Assembly: GCA_963978545.1 (NCBI GenBank)
Contig: OZ021726.1
Coordinates: forward strand, 51,505,959 to 51,569,958
Source: Linyphia triangularis
Taxonomy: Eukaryota > Arthropoda > Arachnida > Araneae > Linyphiidae
Length of the DNA: 64,000 bases
Reading direction: 5' to 3'
The notes beneath the pieces were generated by a model. The model was not told the origin of the DNA. It made no database searches and saw only the letters and a list, made by a program, of their open reading frames with translations. Below are positions 33,601 through 44,920 of this stretch, piece after piece; positions within the stretch are counted from its first letter, which is position 1; the number at the start of each line of letters is the position of its first letter. The translations under genes were made by a program, and so were the position numbers.

Positions 33601-36600
33601 TGTGACTACACTATTAGAAGTGGTGCATTTGGATATTCCTCGTATGGAACCTGTCGACCCTTTAAAATTAGTTAATCAAGATTGGAAGAGCTTTCATTTT
33701 CTATGTTTACCTTTGCTAATATTTTTATCAAATGTCATAGTTGTGACTACATTGAAAGTGAAACATTGGAATATTTCTTGTTTGAAAGATTGGGATATTC
33801 CTCATTTGGAAAATTTTTAGTACTTACAAATTAATTGAGATCAGAATAGCTTACTTCCAAATTTCAGAGTTGTGCCTGTATTGGAAGAGCGACATTGGAG
33901 TATTCCTTGTATGGAACGTTTCAACCCATTAAAATTGGTTAACCAACATCAAAATAGCTTCCTTTTTCTATGCTTGCCTTTTTTTTTATATTTCTACCAA
34001 ATACACGTGGATTCATTGGATGTGAAACATTTATTTGGTATTTCACATTTCCAAAAATATACTTTTGCAAATACTTAGTAACAAAGACTGTCAAATAAAA
34101 TAATCACCCAAATCAAGGCTAAAAAATCATATTGACCAACATGCCCGGGGCACGTAAAAATTCAAATCGAGCATGTATTTTTTCCTCATACATGCCCAGC
34201 CGGGCATATAAATATTTTGTATTTTCACTTGTGCACATTTAATTACTTTCGGTCGAAGGTCGCGACTGTGTTTCTCCCTGTACGTCTGCCTACAAGAGAG
34301 GATTCAGTGCTCTGAATAGTATAAAGAACCTATTGGGATGCAACTTGTCAACTGAAACTATAAATAATTTAATGCGAATAGGCATTGATGGTGTTGAGCC
34401 AGCAAACTTTGATTCATCACCAGCAATTGCAAACTGATTATTTGCAACTACAGGAACAAGACATGTGGAAAGGCATGCAGTTCAGATCGCTACTAGTTCA
34501 GAATTTTCTGTTTTAGATCAGAACAAAAATCACAACAAAATCAGTGAACATGCAAAAATTTATTTCAGAAATTGTAGCATATATACTTTGTGTAATTTAT
34601 ATAAAATATCATTACATTAAAATTTCTTCCTAATGTAGACCTTGAAGCTAAGGAAAAGGCAGCTGCAGAAGAAAGGCTTTCAACTGATAACCTTCAAAAA
34701 GAAGTAAGAATGCTGTTAACTTAAAATGAAAGATGCACCAATATTGATTTTGATTTTTTTTTTAAATATACTTTTATTATAAATATTGCTGAAATGTTCT
34801 TTTACATTGCAGATTGAAAGATTGCGGAGGGAAGGCTCAAAATTACTTGAAGAAGAAAATGAACGTATTCGACAGCAAATCCTTAAAGAAAAACAAGGTA
34901 TGCAAGTAATATTTTTAACTGAATAATAAAAATTATTTGTTTCCAGATTTTCGTCTGTTTACAATTTCTTGAAACTACTATAGTACTAATCACCTAATAT
35001 TAGGCCTGGGCAAAGTTCACATTTCTGGATCGCGATATATCAGGAAGCAAACATCACGATGTCACGATACATCACAATGTTAACTATATTTTTTTTTACA
35101 AAATACTATAAAACAACGTTTTCATAACACGCTATGTAGCCAAAAGTTATGCTTACTTAGCTTTGCAACATTTTATTGAATTCATGTATAAAAGTAGAAT
35201 GTGAGTCTAAAATGTGATCTAGAAAAAATTTCTGTCTGTGTTCAGCATAACTCTCGAACAAATTGACCTATGATGTTCAAATTTGGTGTGCGGGTTGGCA
35301 GTGGCCATAGCATTAAGGTTTTTGTGAAAATTGTTCAAGCAATCAAAAAATCATGTCTTTCAATGATTGCTAAAAGATGCCTATAATGATTTGAATCAAA
35401 ATTGCTGTGGTAAGGCCTCTTAAGGTGTTCTAAATATCCCCACTTTCGAAATTCCTGTAAAAAAGATTTAATGGTGTAAATGTTGAAAAATGAATGTTTA
35501 TTTTAAATAACATGAGCAGCGACCGAATTACTTTCAGAGGGATACACAAAGCACCCAAGGGGTATAAGTCGGTTATTTTTTTATTTTTTTTTTTGTTTAA
35601 TCCGGATTTTTAAATTTCTCTATCTTAATGAAATTTTATTTTGTTGTTATCCACGGAAGGAGAGGAGAGGGGGGGGGAGCAAGGACAAGTGCACTTCCTG
35701 GCGGTGCACATGTTTCTTTAGTTATTGGATATTCTTAATTATTAAATCAAAAACACACTTTATAATGAATATTTTACTACTTACTATATACAATATAACT
35801 ATTAAACAATAAAAATAAAATTAATGCATAACATTTAAAATTCTAATGATCTTTATTTTGTGCCAAAAAAATCTGCATTTCAGTATTTTTAAGGAGCAAT
35901 GTTGGATTGAGTAATTAATCTTATGGAAATAAACTTTATTCAAATCGTACAAACTGAAAAAAAAATTATAAAACATTTATTTACTTACAAGTCAGAAGAG
36001 AAAATCCTTCAACGTAAATGGGAAAAAAATCGTTTATAAGTATTTATGCAATCAAACTAGAGAAACAACAGTGATCCGTCCATGCGCTATTTCATACTGA
36101 CTTTGGCAGATATAACAAACCATCATAGTAATAAACAACCTGATTATCTTAACTGGGTAAGAACTAGACATAAATTACCAAGCAAGAATACCGCAATCCC
36201 CTTGAGTTAATAAATAAAGCAAAGCTCTCAAAGGGTAAAAATGTTAGATAAAAAAATCCCGAAGTTAATGTAAAAGATTTTAAAATATAAAAATGTTTTA
36301 TTTTATTTCAAATATTTTATTTCTTCCAAGTTAGAGAAGAAAAAATCAAAAATGAAACTAAAAAAGTTTAGGAAATACTCAATTGAATTCCAAAAATAGA
36401 ATATCAAGGTTTTTTATCTGATGACAAATTAAATAAAAATCAAAACGTTTTTCAAGAGTTGAGAGAACAACAACAAAAAATTTCAAACAATAAAAGAAAT
36501 ACTTCTTTCATCAAATCTCCAATATTACTAGACTAACTGGCGCCTGAAAACCACCTCGTAATTTCAATACTCAGCTGTAAAAACGAAATAGGAAATAAAC

Positions 36601-39600
36601 ACGAGAGCTAAAAGAAAAAATACATTGTAAAATTGAATTATAATTTCAAAATGTCATACATGCTTTTTTTCCCTTGAAATGTACACTTTTTTTCAAATTT
36701 TTAAAATTTCAAATTTGTTTCTATACAATCTTTTAAACATAGCACATACCGAAGGTGGATACAATTACCAGGATGCGGATGAAGTATCGCCCCAGCAAAA
36801 GCAAATGGAAATCGTCTCAAACGGCGCGGTGTTAGCTGTTACAGTACGTTTCTATATAGTCTTGGAGACACCGCACATATCGTGTTTCAAATGACGCAGT
36901 GTCGACGGTTTCAATACGTTTCTTAATATCTTAGAAACCCCGCGCATCAATCGTGGCATCACGGTTCTTCGTCCTTGAAGTGCTAGGCAAGGATCGCGCT
37001 CTCGTCAAAAAAGATTGTGATGTATCGGTTATGCGAAAATAGTGACACCGTTTTGACGATGTTGATTTCACACCGGTTTTAGACGATGTATCGATACATC
37101 TCCTAAGCCTACCTAATATAACTTAAGATTATAAAATGCAGGGTGGCTACAAAACCTGGAATTCAGGGAAATCTCATGGAATTTCACTCTTCTGGAAAAA
37201 TTAGGGAAATGTCAGGGAATTTCTTAAAATTGTCCTTTAATCAGGGAATTTTGAAATTTTCGTATTTCCCTTCTCTTATGCCCCGTGCGGATATCTACCT
37301 CGGCTTGCGTCACGTGAAATGGATACTGTGATGTCATCGCGTTGAATACAGGTTTTTTTCATGTACTTTTTTTAGTCTGTCTAAAAATCCTTCAATGGCT
37401 ACTTAGCCGATTTGGGAGAAAGACGATTCCGAAATTTTTCTACTCTCAGCAGCTATGCTAAGCCATCGATATCTCGCCCACAACCGGCTGTTGATGTTCC
37501 GCTTTTTTCTTTCTTCCTTTTTTTTTCTTTCTGAGATCATTATTATGCCTGGAACAATTATTTCTGTAAGATTTCTGATGATCCTATAACTTAGCAGCGA
37601 GGCTTCTCTATGAACAAGAAACAGCAAATCACATATATTAAAGAAAATAACATGTTTTATTTGTGTTATTTTTGAAATTAAAAAGAAAAGTAATGGACTG
37701 GTTTTGCTTTACCTTGAAATTAGCAGGTATGGCTGTAGTTGGGGAATTTTATATTTTTTAATTAATGTTTTCCATTCTTTTTCATGCTCTAGCTCTAAAG
37801 ATGTTTGTTTTGATTTTTACCATAAATTTATTTTGGTGCAATTATACTCTGTATATTTAGAATTAAATTTACTTATTAAATTTTTGTTTCTTTAAATTCT
37901 CCATTATTTGGTTTTTTTAATTATAGCTCACATCAGGGAATTTTTGAAGAAATCAGGGAAATGTCAGGGAATTTTATTTCTCAAATTCTGTAGCCACCCT
38001 GAAATGGAACCACAAAACCAAATAGCCTAATCCAAATGTCCGAAATCCATTTCTGAATTCTAAATATTAGGATTATATTTCCTAATTCTAAGCAACACTA
38101 ATTGAGGTATTTGTATCTCTTCAATTTTTTTACTTTAGATGTTACTAAATAAATTACAATTTTTACTAAAATTCTTGATAAAATTATTTAATGTTTCCCT
38201 TATTACTATGCTAATGTGAATGGTAAGCAGTGGACATTTTGTAACTATTTATTCAACTAGTATTATAAAATAATATGCTTTAAATATTTTGTATAATATT
38301 CTTTGTTTTATTCTTCTGTAATTGTTCTTCATTTTATTCTCAATTTAAAGCATAGGCTTTGAATGAGTATTCCTCAGTATTTATGCACAGTATAGAAAAT
38401 AAATGTTTTTTGCTTTTGAAATAAACCTTGTTTATTTCAGGCAAACTATATAAAAGTCCCAATACAAAGTAAAATTGATAAATATTGTGTTGCATTAAAA
38501 CATCAATTTTGTATTCATATCTTTAACTTTTCTTACAATGACGTTTTAGTATTTTTAAATTACATAATTACATTTGAGTGTAATCATTGTGAATTGTAAA
38601 CTGTTATTTTACATAGACTATCCTATTTTACTTAGAAATTTTATTTTTGTATATTGCTAGGTGTAAGTACAACTGAAAATAATGTCCAACCAAGAATAAA
38701 GGTATGTACTTTAAAAAAAAATGTTAGAAGAATGACTAATATAAATATTTTTAACCAATATACAAGTATCTTTATAAACACGCCTCATATTTTAAATAAA
38801 ACTACTTTTTTGTATTATAAATACTTAATTATATTTTGCAGTAACTTTATTACAATTTTTTGGTCCGATGTAAAAAATTTGGCCAGATTGAGGTTTATTT
38901 CACAATGCATTAATGATATACAATGACAGAGTGTCTACCGGTCGAAAAAGTCAAGAAATCAGAGCAGAGGTCATGAAATTTTCACGCCGATTGCAAAACT
39001 GAAAAATTCAGTAATTCCCTAAGAAAAATCAACAAAAATTTCATCAACAAACAATTGCTGAAAAGGGCAATTTTTTTCCAAAATGACAAAATTTTTATAT
39101 ATAACTGCACGAAAAATCTACTGTACGAACATTCATAGTTGTGGCTTCAATATAGGTCAAATATGTTGTATTGTATCTCTGATTGTTGTCTTTTTAAAAG
39201 TATTAAATTTTTATGGTTTGCCTTTGTAATTTTTTTTGACAAATTGATTATTTAAATGGTTGTAAAATTTTCTGAAAAGGTCAAGAAATTTTCTTCTGAG
39301 GTCAAGAAAAGTCAAGAAATTGTATTTGACAACGTTGGTAGACACCCTGAATGATTATCATAAGTAATTAATTTATTTACAAGCGCTGCTGTCCCTGTGT
39401 CTATATATATTAGTTCAATTCCGAGAAGGTTTTAAAGTGCTTCACCTAGATGTAACTTTAATAATTTTAAAGTTAACCAAGAATGCAAATTAGAATGCAT
39501 TGTATTTTTTTAACTGAAAGTTGTGGCTTACCTTTAGTTATTTAATTTGTGTATATAATCTTAGGGGTCGCATTCACCCTCAAATTCCTAGTTTTCCTTA

Positions 39601-42600
39601 AATTTTTGTTTCTCCTTGAAATTCCTAAAATTGTACTTGCATTTTTCGATAATTCCTAAAAGAATTAAAAATCTTAAAAATTCACCGATTTTCCTCCAAA
39701 CCTCGAGAAAAAATCCAGATATTGCCCCAAAGAAGAAAAAATTATCGGAAATTGTGTTTATTAACTACTCAAATTTTTGAAAATTGACAGTTTTTCCCTA
39801 GTATTGAAACAGGCTTTGAAAAGAATATCTGTGTTAGGAGCCTATGTCAGCTTTAAAAGAAATATCCCTACATTTTTTTAAAATTATCTCTAAAAATTTT
39901 TGCAGTTAACCTTAAATTTTTTGGAACTACCCCTAAAATTTTTAGCAATTCTCTCTTAAATGTTCCTAAAATTTTTGGAACTATCCCTAATTTTCTTAGA
40001 AAGCTCACTACCTAGTATACCTACCTACTTCCTACCTAATTTTCTTAGAAAACTCACTACGTCCCCTGTAATCTACTTAAAAAAATACAAATGGACTGAG
40101 TGCACTTCGTATAAAAAAACTATTATCTTTCTACATTCAATTTCATTTTTGAAAAATTATCAAACCATCATCTACTTAATTTCTTACAGTACTTGAAAAA
40201 AAAAAATCTTTATTTCTGCTGTCTTTAGGGATTTTTTATTTTAATTTATCTTACATTACAACAATGTTGATATTTATTTAAAATGTTTATAATTTTTTTT
40301 ATAGATTAAATGGAAAAGTCACAGAGGCGATGAGACCAATGGGGGCTACAGTCAAACTGTTTTAGAAAGCATGTTTAAAAAGGTAAATTTATTTGTTATC
40401 TTGAAATAACGATTTTATATTATATCAGGATAATTTATTTTTGTAAATGATTGGAAAGTAAATTGAAGTACTGTTTTATTTTTCAGTACGGCAATGTAAT
40501 ATGTCTGGTTTCATCAAAAAAGAATGGAAGTGCAATTATAGAATTTTCAACTCCAGAAGCTGCGGTAAATATTTGTTTTTTATAAAACTTTGCTTAGACT
40601 GATGGCTATGTAAAAATCTTAACAATTTCAATTTTATTTTATTGAAAGTTTATACATTTTTCAAATTAACTAAATAGTATATAGTTGACTGTTTAGTAAA
40701 ATTCCTAAGTAGTTGATTTTTACCAAAACTTCTGAAACTAAATTTGTAAACAGACATATATTATGCACACAAAAAAAGTTTGAAGGATAGTGGCATTTAC
40801 AGTATATTTTAAATTTCCCATATACTTTTCATTTTTCATGTTAAACAATTTTACATAAGAATTTATCCAAGGTTTAAATTTCAGTAATCTCACAAAATCA
40901 GTGTTCTTTTCCCCAATATGCATTGATATTGTTTATTTCAATAAGTTACACATTAGGAAAAAAATTAAACATGAGTATTTATGTAGTCACTTACAGATCT
41001 CAATTCTATGTCAATTTACAGGTATTTTGCCTTTTCTTGTAACATAATACTCTGTATTGTTGAGCTTATTTCATAGTAAATTTACCATATTAAAAGGATA
41101 TCATTACATATTTTTAATTTATAAACTATAATTTAATAGTATAACAATATAAAAAAAGTTAAACCTATTGTAATGAAAAGTCTTAAGTAACATGTTATCG
41201 CAAAGAGTGCCAAGCACTCCTTGTGCTCAAATTTTCTATAGTCTTGATATAAAACTTACATATTTTCAGAAGCGATTCATAGACTAGTTGCTAAGGTTAA
41301 TATATATCTATTAAAAATATTTCTTTCTTTGGAATTTTTTCAATAAGATTTGGCAACCAATTCAATGTTTAGAGGAGCAAATATTAGAATTGAAGCAGTA
41401 TTAAGCCATTTTAGAGCAACTAAAAAAATAATTTTAGAGCAATATATCTTGAAATTTTAGAATTGTTTAGAAAGTTAGAATTGTTTAACTATCAAATTCA
41501 AGCAATGATTATCAATTTGGGAGAAAAAGACTATCTTTATTTCCTGAAAGGTTTTTAGTTTTAGCAAAATAATTTATTCATTTCTAATTTGGTGACGAAT
41601 TAAAAAAAAATCTAATTATAGTAATAAAAAAATCTAAGTATAGTCAAAGTATACTTTAGCTATTTAGTAAGATTTTTTTCAAACTTTGATTACTTTCATG
41701 GCAAAATTATTAATGTGGTGCAGTTAGAAGCAAATGCAATTCACCTGAATATGTTCTTATGTGTCTTTTTAATTTAATTTTGCCCCATTCGATTCTTGAT
41801 TGAATATTCATTATCCTTCAATACTGGATTTCATCCTGAGATCTCAAAAATATACTTGGGGGAAGAACTCAAACACATATATTTACATGAAGAAAAAAAA
41901 AATTCTGCAAACCAGAGGGGAAAAAACAGAATATATTTCTATTGTCTGTGGAACAGCCACGTAACTTCAAGAAATATATAGTCAGAAAACATCAATTTAA
42001 CTATTGTAATTAAATTGGGAAACGGATTCATTTAAAATTTATTTTTTCTTTACAAATATTTTGCAAAAGAAAATATTGCAGCAGCTGCATGTTATAAATG
42101 TGCCCAACTACCTAAACAAATAGTGGTAAACGACATTAATTGCCAAGTTTTTAACCAATTTAAGTTTTACAAATAATACCATGTTTGAAATGTTTATTAT
42201 TTCTGTTTAACTGGGTTCCAGTGCATTTGAACAATAATGTCAATTGCCACTTGCCAAATAACGGGTAAAAACACATAATTGCTTGGAAAATTTCAAACCT
42301 CTTGTACCAAAAGAGAGTGATGTCTCAACTCTAGATATAGATATCACAATTCAATATGATTTGCAATAAAAAAAAAATTCCCAAGGACAAGTGGGAAGTA
42401 AAGAAATCTGCTTATAAATCTACCAAATTGCATTAAAGCATGTTTTGGAAGAGACAGCTTTGTTATCCATTAACTAATCCCACCTGCTTAGTAGGAAGTT
42501 GTTAAAAACAAGAAAGCAAAATTAAACCCATTAAGAGGGAAGGGACACAAAATCTTCAAAAGTATAAAAAATAAATATATTGCTTGTTTTTGTCTTCATT

Positions 42601-44654
42601 TTATTCATTCCAACTATTAATTTTATTCTGAATCCGATGACACCAAAATTATACTTCTATGTTGAGTAAAATAATTATTATAAATGAATTAAGTTTTAAC
42701 ATCACTAATCAGCAGATTGAATTTTATAACTTTAAACCTTTTTTCTCATTGTTCTTTTTTTTTTTTTTTTTTTTTTTTTCCATGTTTTATGCAATTTAAA
42801 TTGATATATCCTCAGATCTACTTGAAGAGACAGTTTCAAACTTGCTGCAATTATTTTCAAACTTACTACTTTAATTTGTCTTTAGGGATTAGTTGTATGT
42901 AAAAGGAAAATTTTAATGCATTTTTTTTTTTAAGTGCTAATGAAATTATTATTTTTTCCAATTATTTAAAAAAAAAAATCTTTTGCAAATGACAAAAATC
43001 TGTAAAGCCAGTTTATTAAATACATCTATTTGTTTATAAAAATGCTTAATTTTTGTTCTTCAATAAATAATTTTTTGACAATTATCAATAATAAGAAATG
43101 TAAAAATTGGAAAATACTTTGTATACAATTACAAATAAAAATCATAATGATATATACAACATTAAAAAGAAGTAAAATGTGTCCCATCCCCTCTTAAAAG
43201 CTAATGTGTTTGTCTTAGCCCTAAGGTTACAAAATGTGTAACAAAAACAATAGGAATTAGGTCTGCTCCTGGACAACTTCATTGATAGCAAGAGAACTCA
43301 ATCTAGCACTTCCTCTAATTTCAAATGAGGCTAAATAGGAAAAAAAAATTTATTAGGAAATCAACACACCATCTAACTTAAACAATGGGGCTTAAAAACA
43401 TGTTTTGCAGATTGCAACACTAATCTTCAATTTTTCTTTTGAAGCTCGCATCAAGAATACAGAAATGATTTCCCCCTCATCCGACAGGAGTATATAATGG
43501 TTCGTTCATGAAGTACCGATGTCTTTGAAGTAGGTCTTAATGGTGACGTTAAAGTTGTAGCTGCTGTGTGTCTAATTTAATGGATTGAAATAGGTACAAA
43601 CTGTGTTAAATTGATTACCCTATGTTATAAAAACTTCAACCTTCAAAACTAAACTCCTTGGGTAAATTTTTTTTTCCAAGATATCACCTGATTTACTACT
43701 TGTATATAGTAGCTGTAATGTTTAGGAATTTACATATATTTCTTATATTGGTTATTTTTTTTATTAAACATTCATAAATCCTATAATTAACTTACAGGTT
43801 CAAAATAAGTTTAACTGTCTCCATCTGTATTTCATTTTTGACAGTTTAGAGCATTTTTGTATTTTTGGAAACAGATTTAAAGTGCTTGAGTAAGTTTCCT
43901 AAAATATAAGATACTTGTCAGATATATAGTGGTTGCGTAGAATAAGTTACATGGCTGTCTTTTACTTTTCAAGTTTTTTCTTCCCATTGAGTTAAATTTT
44001 ATGTAAATAGCAAGGTTATTTTTTTTTTATATATATATTTTTACTAGACATGATACATAACAAGAATTCATACATGATGAATTTTTTAAAGTACCCTCAT
44101 TCCACAAATTCAGTTAGGTCCCAAACAGTATTTTAGAGTTATTTTTATTGCATCCTTCAATACACTATACCCCTTTCGAAAGTCAATTTTGTATCTCGTT
44201 TCACATAAATTCTTTTGATTCAGCGACCATGAAATCGGATATGCTATAGCCTTATCACCATCTGCTGCCATTTTTAGAAGGGTTAAAAACTAAACATTTG
44301 AAACTTTGCTATGCTTCCACTATCTTTATGACAATCACTTTCTACAGTAAACTTAACGCATTTTTAGAAATGTTGCATGTTTTTCATATAGTTTTCTTCT
44401 TCTAGCAATTGGCATTTGAGTCGGAGAAGGGCAGTGCTGAAAATCCTTTAACCCTCTCCTGGATTAGTGGTCGTCCAGAACTGCCTCACAATTCCCGGTT
44501 CATGAGCCCACCAACTGTCAAGGGACCTGCCCCGGAACCAGCTGAAGACAGTGCACTTACGTCAAGGGACTACGAGAGTCTGGTTCTGATGAAGCTACGA
44601 CAGGCGGAAGAAAGGAAACGACTTATAGATCAAATGTTGGAAAATGACGACTGA
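20091..44654 (+). CDS. DNAJC17: DnaJ homolog subfamily C member 17
   Basis: Ten exons join with consistent phases into 293 codons: 20091-20159, 20354-20423, 24424-24482, 25100-25187, 34639-34703, 34813-34897, 38661-38701, 40305-40382, 40487-40564 and 44406-44654 (TGA). Residues 1-80 are a J domain with HPD at 36-38 and the helix [11 protein letters not shown] segment. Residues 85-155 are a charged helix ([30 protein letters not shown]). Residues 160-233 are an RRM: IKWK strand, [20 protein letters not shown], and the NPLTLSWI last strand. The C-terminus ends in a basic-acidic helix with [18 protein letters not shown]. Length and domain order match the animal family (about 300 aa), a nuclear co-chaperone linked to the spliceosome in other species. 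Intron 4 has a GC-AG border (AAG|gcaagt); the rest are GT-AG. Introns of up to 9.5 kb hold many transposons, but no exon is broken. Confidence 0.95.
20424..21207. other. DNAJC17 intron 2, first part
   Basis: AT-rich intron sequence. Around 21060-21207 it passes into moderately GC sequence that may be old repeat. No gene seen. Confidence 0.35.
21208..21305 (+). repeat. SINE 3'-end fragment
   Basis: GTGTTGCTGACGGCGCCAGA followed by an AACAACCAACC tail matches the 3' part of the SINE at 56576-56726. The tRNA-like head is missing. Confidence 0.45.
21340..22420. repeat. Tandem array with ~142-bp period
   Basis: About seven diverged units each contain GTCATCCAATCGGGCTGAAAT, CAGATAGATT, GATGTCGATAAGGTTGCATT, CACTGTCACTAAAAGGTCGC and CTTCAGTATACTAAAAAACC. 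Unit starts fall near 21474, 21616, 21758, 21917, 22059 and 22216. Two units carry G/T homopolymer expansions. It lies in DNAJC17 intron 2. No terminal structure was found, so the parent element is unknown. Confidence 0.75.
22490..22960. repeat. GC-richer repeat block in DNAJC17 intron 2
   Basis: It holds about four copies of a ~37-bp unit (CAAAACAGTTGCATAAAGAA) at 22491-22645, then two copies of a ~66-bp unit containing GCTGGTCGGGAACAATG at 22685-22805. A pyrimidine-rich segment with CCTTAAATACC follows. Its composition differs from the AT-rich intron. It may be part of an LTR, but no partner is seen in this window. Confidence 0.5.
22961..24423. other. DNAJC17 intron 2, last part
   Basis: Mostly AT-rich. 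A segment at 23800-24110 is less AT-rich, with CGCCAAAC, TTGGCGAAAT and CACGGCCTGG words, and may be an old repeat. No gene seen. Confidence 0.35.
25188..25584. other. Start of the 9.45-kb DNAJC17 intron 4
   Basis: AT-rich intron sequence from the GC donor to the first nested transposon. Nothing recognised. Confidence 0.4.
26459..26712 (-). repeat. 3' LTR of the BEL/Pao element
   Basis: 254 bp, starting TGTTTAGTAG and ending CCGAACA on the minus strand. It is preceded by a short GGCCGGCGGTA purine-rich tract that may prime plus-strand synthesis. Confidence 0.85.
26853..31053 (-). pseudogene. BEL/Pao Pol polyprotein, broken by stops and shifts
   Basis: Open blocks in order: 30992-29853 (zinc-knuckle remainder, then aspartic protease with [11 protein letters not shown]), 30010-29285 (reverse transcriptase with KLRVVFNAS and the active-site YMDD), 29174-27978 (thumb/connection, and RNase H with [26 protein letters not shown] and [10 protein letters not shown]), and 27932-27354 (integrase zinc motif with CIVC, then catalytic D in GIDFCGP, D in LYSDNATNF and E in LWEAGVK). 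The C-terminal tail follows to about 26853. Breaks: a one-base shift near 30000, a shift near 29240, a TAA at 27980-27978 with the frame open on both sides, a TAA just after the integrase core, and a shift near 27215. All catalytic motifs survive, so decay is recent, in line with the LTR similarity. Confidence 0.88.
31054..32013 (-). CDS. BEL/Pao Gag protein
   Basis: A 319-residue open frame starts just after the 5' LTR. It has an N-terminal coiled coil (residues about 10-90) and then a capsid-like region containing [16 protein letters not shown], the segment typical of Pao/BEL Gag (DUF1759-like), followed by FKASIHNN and LKGDAYRIV. The frame ends in NKKK and a TGA directly in a run of eight A (minus strand of 31058-31065). 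The CCHC knuckle [13 protein letters not shown] follows immediately in another frame. So either the A run slipped by mutation, or a frameshift there links Gag to Pol. Confidence 0.8.
   Translation of the reverse strand: MPLGSKMASKQELSTEKRLLKTKLTKLKTRFRGEDLVETDLSVMKDKLTGIENEMKLLFKNIYNQCNQDEIDSYTLEQEEMNEVLDDLAFSINCKISEFKRETVSGVLKQGNVDTINLPKLTIASFSGNLHEWLSFKDIFKASIHNNQSLSGAMKLSYLKSSLKGDAYRIVQSIPLVDSNYELAWSLLEEWYSNTREQVYAHLKRFLNIANIQNESTGAILNVVDITNECVRALEVLDQIIDGFSSTMLAYILVQKLDANTKMWWEWYLKKENLPTLIDLLEFLKDHARTLSNFKGNLQAKRVNNIRMDSMGSGLNKKK
32128..32381 (-). repeat. 5' LTR of the BEL/Pao element
   Basis: 254 bp with about five differences from its partner. A possible primer site (TGGTCCGAATGCCGG, minus strand) starts about 24 bases inside the LTR, but I could not assign the tRNA. 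Confidence 0.85.
32464..32756. mobile_element. piggyBac-type MITE with TTAA duplication, copy 1
   Basis: The 293-bp element lies between TTAA copies (32460-32463, 32757-32760). Ends CACATTCGCTGGC and, inward from the right, CACATTCGCTGCC are inverted repeats. Next to the left end GCTGGCGCGTCAGCATGGCGC and TGCCAGCGACGC form subterminal partial palindromes. No transposase. TTAA specificity is the mark of the piggyBac superfamily. Confidence 0.75.
33135..33270. repeat. Short tandem repeat, ~37-bp unit
   Basis: Four diverged copies of a unit with GGAATTTTGTGAAGGGTCC and TTTGTTGGACATA lie in DNAJC17 intron 4. Confidence 0.65.
33410..34080 (-). mobile_element. Short copy of the ~147-bp repeat element, inverted
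   Basis: It starts on the plus strand with AGCTGAATACCTGTGCTTCGCTAC, the complement of the GCACGGGTATTCAGCT end at 14600. It then carries diverged units (GGTTAATCAAGAT, TCCAATATT-like words, ATAGTTGTGAC). It is the same family as 12566-14619 in reverse, with about four units. Confidence 0.6.
34262..34439 (+). pseudogene. hAT transposase C-terminal dimerisation remnant
   Basis: One frame reads [15 protein letters not shown], then [18 protein letters not shown], then a stop. This is the pattern of the hAT C-terminal dimerisation domain (SxxERxFSxxNxIK ... L LNxLMxI). The usual glutamate before the arginine is replaced by lysine. No catalytic domain remains upstream. GCCCGGGCA-type palindromic words at 34142-34206 may mark an end of the element. 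Confidence 0.65.
35001..37111. mobile_element. Non-autonomous hAT-like element, 2.1 kb, 8-bp TSD
   Basis: The 8-bp duplication CCTAATAT flanks it exactly (34993-35000, 37112-37119). The ends TAGGCCTGGGC and, inward from the right, TAGGCTTAGGAGATG are inverted repeats. Subterminal GATCGCGATATATC and GATGTATCGATACATC palindromes are typical of hAT binding regions. No transposase frame. It contains a segment at 35195-35300 (TCTGTCTGTGTTCAGCATAAC) that also occurs near 60805-60890. It lies in DNAJC17 intron 6. Confidence 0.75.
37139..38001. mobile_element. TIR element CAGGGTGGCTAC with 5-bp TSD
   Basis: 863 bp, with perfect terminal inverted repeats CAGGGTGGCTACA (left) and its complement at the right. 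AAATG direct repeats lie on both sides. AATTCAGGGAAAT and GTCAGGGAATTT words recur near both ends. No transposase. A hAT-like family with 5-bp duplications is the best guess. DNAJC17 intron 6. Confidence 0.7.
38927..39349. mobile_element. TIR element CAGRGTGTCTACC with 5-bp TSD
   Basis: 423 bp. The left end is CAGAGTGTCTACC, and the right end read inward is CAGGGTGTCTACC. AATGA direct repeats flank it (38922-38926, 39350-39354). GTCAAGAAAT words recur near both ends. It is related in its ends and duplication length to 37139-38001. DNAJC17 intron 7. Confidence 0.7.
39350..40304. other. DNAJC17 intron 7, last part
   Basis: AT-rich, with many diverged CTAAAATTTTT and TTCCTAAAATT words at 39560-40030, probably an old degraded repeat of the same kind as the CAGGGTG elements. 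No gene. Confidence 0.4.
40565..44405. other. DNAJC17 intron 9 (3.8 kb)
   Basis: AT-rich sequence without recognisable coding or terminal-repeat structure. It contains a long poly-T run at 42757-42779. Confidence 0.4.
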
Positions 44655-44920
44655 ACTGGAACCTACTACTAAAGTCATACATTTCGCTTTCATGTGTAAA
44701 ATATCTTTATTGTCCTCTCATTAAATTGTAGTGTTGTAATTTGTATTGGAATTTTATTTTTTAGCATTGCCATTGTGGGATTTGTAAACCATAAAAATTT
44801 GGATTAAAAAATGTACATTTCAGGACTTTAAAATTTTTAGATTGTTTATTTCTTTAAAAATGAAACTTGTTTAAAGTTTAGATATTTAATTTGAATAAAG
44901 TTTAATTATTATTATTAAAA
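44655..44920 (+). terminator. DNAJC17: DNAJC17 3' untranslated region and poly(A) signal
   Basis: AATAAA at 44894-44899 lies 240 bases after the stop codon and is followed by T-rich sequence. It is the best of several AT-rich candidates. Confidence 0.5.
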
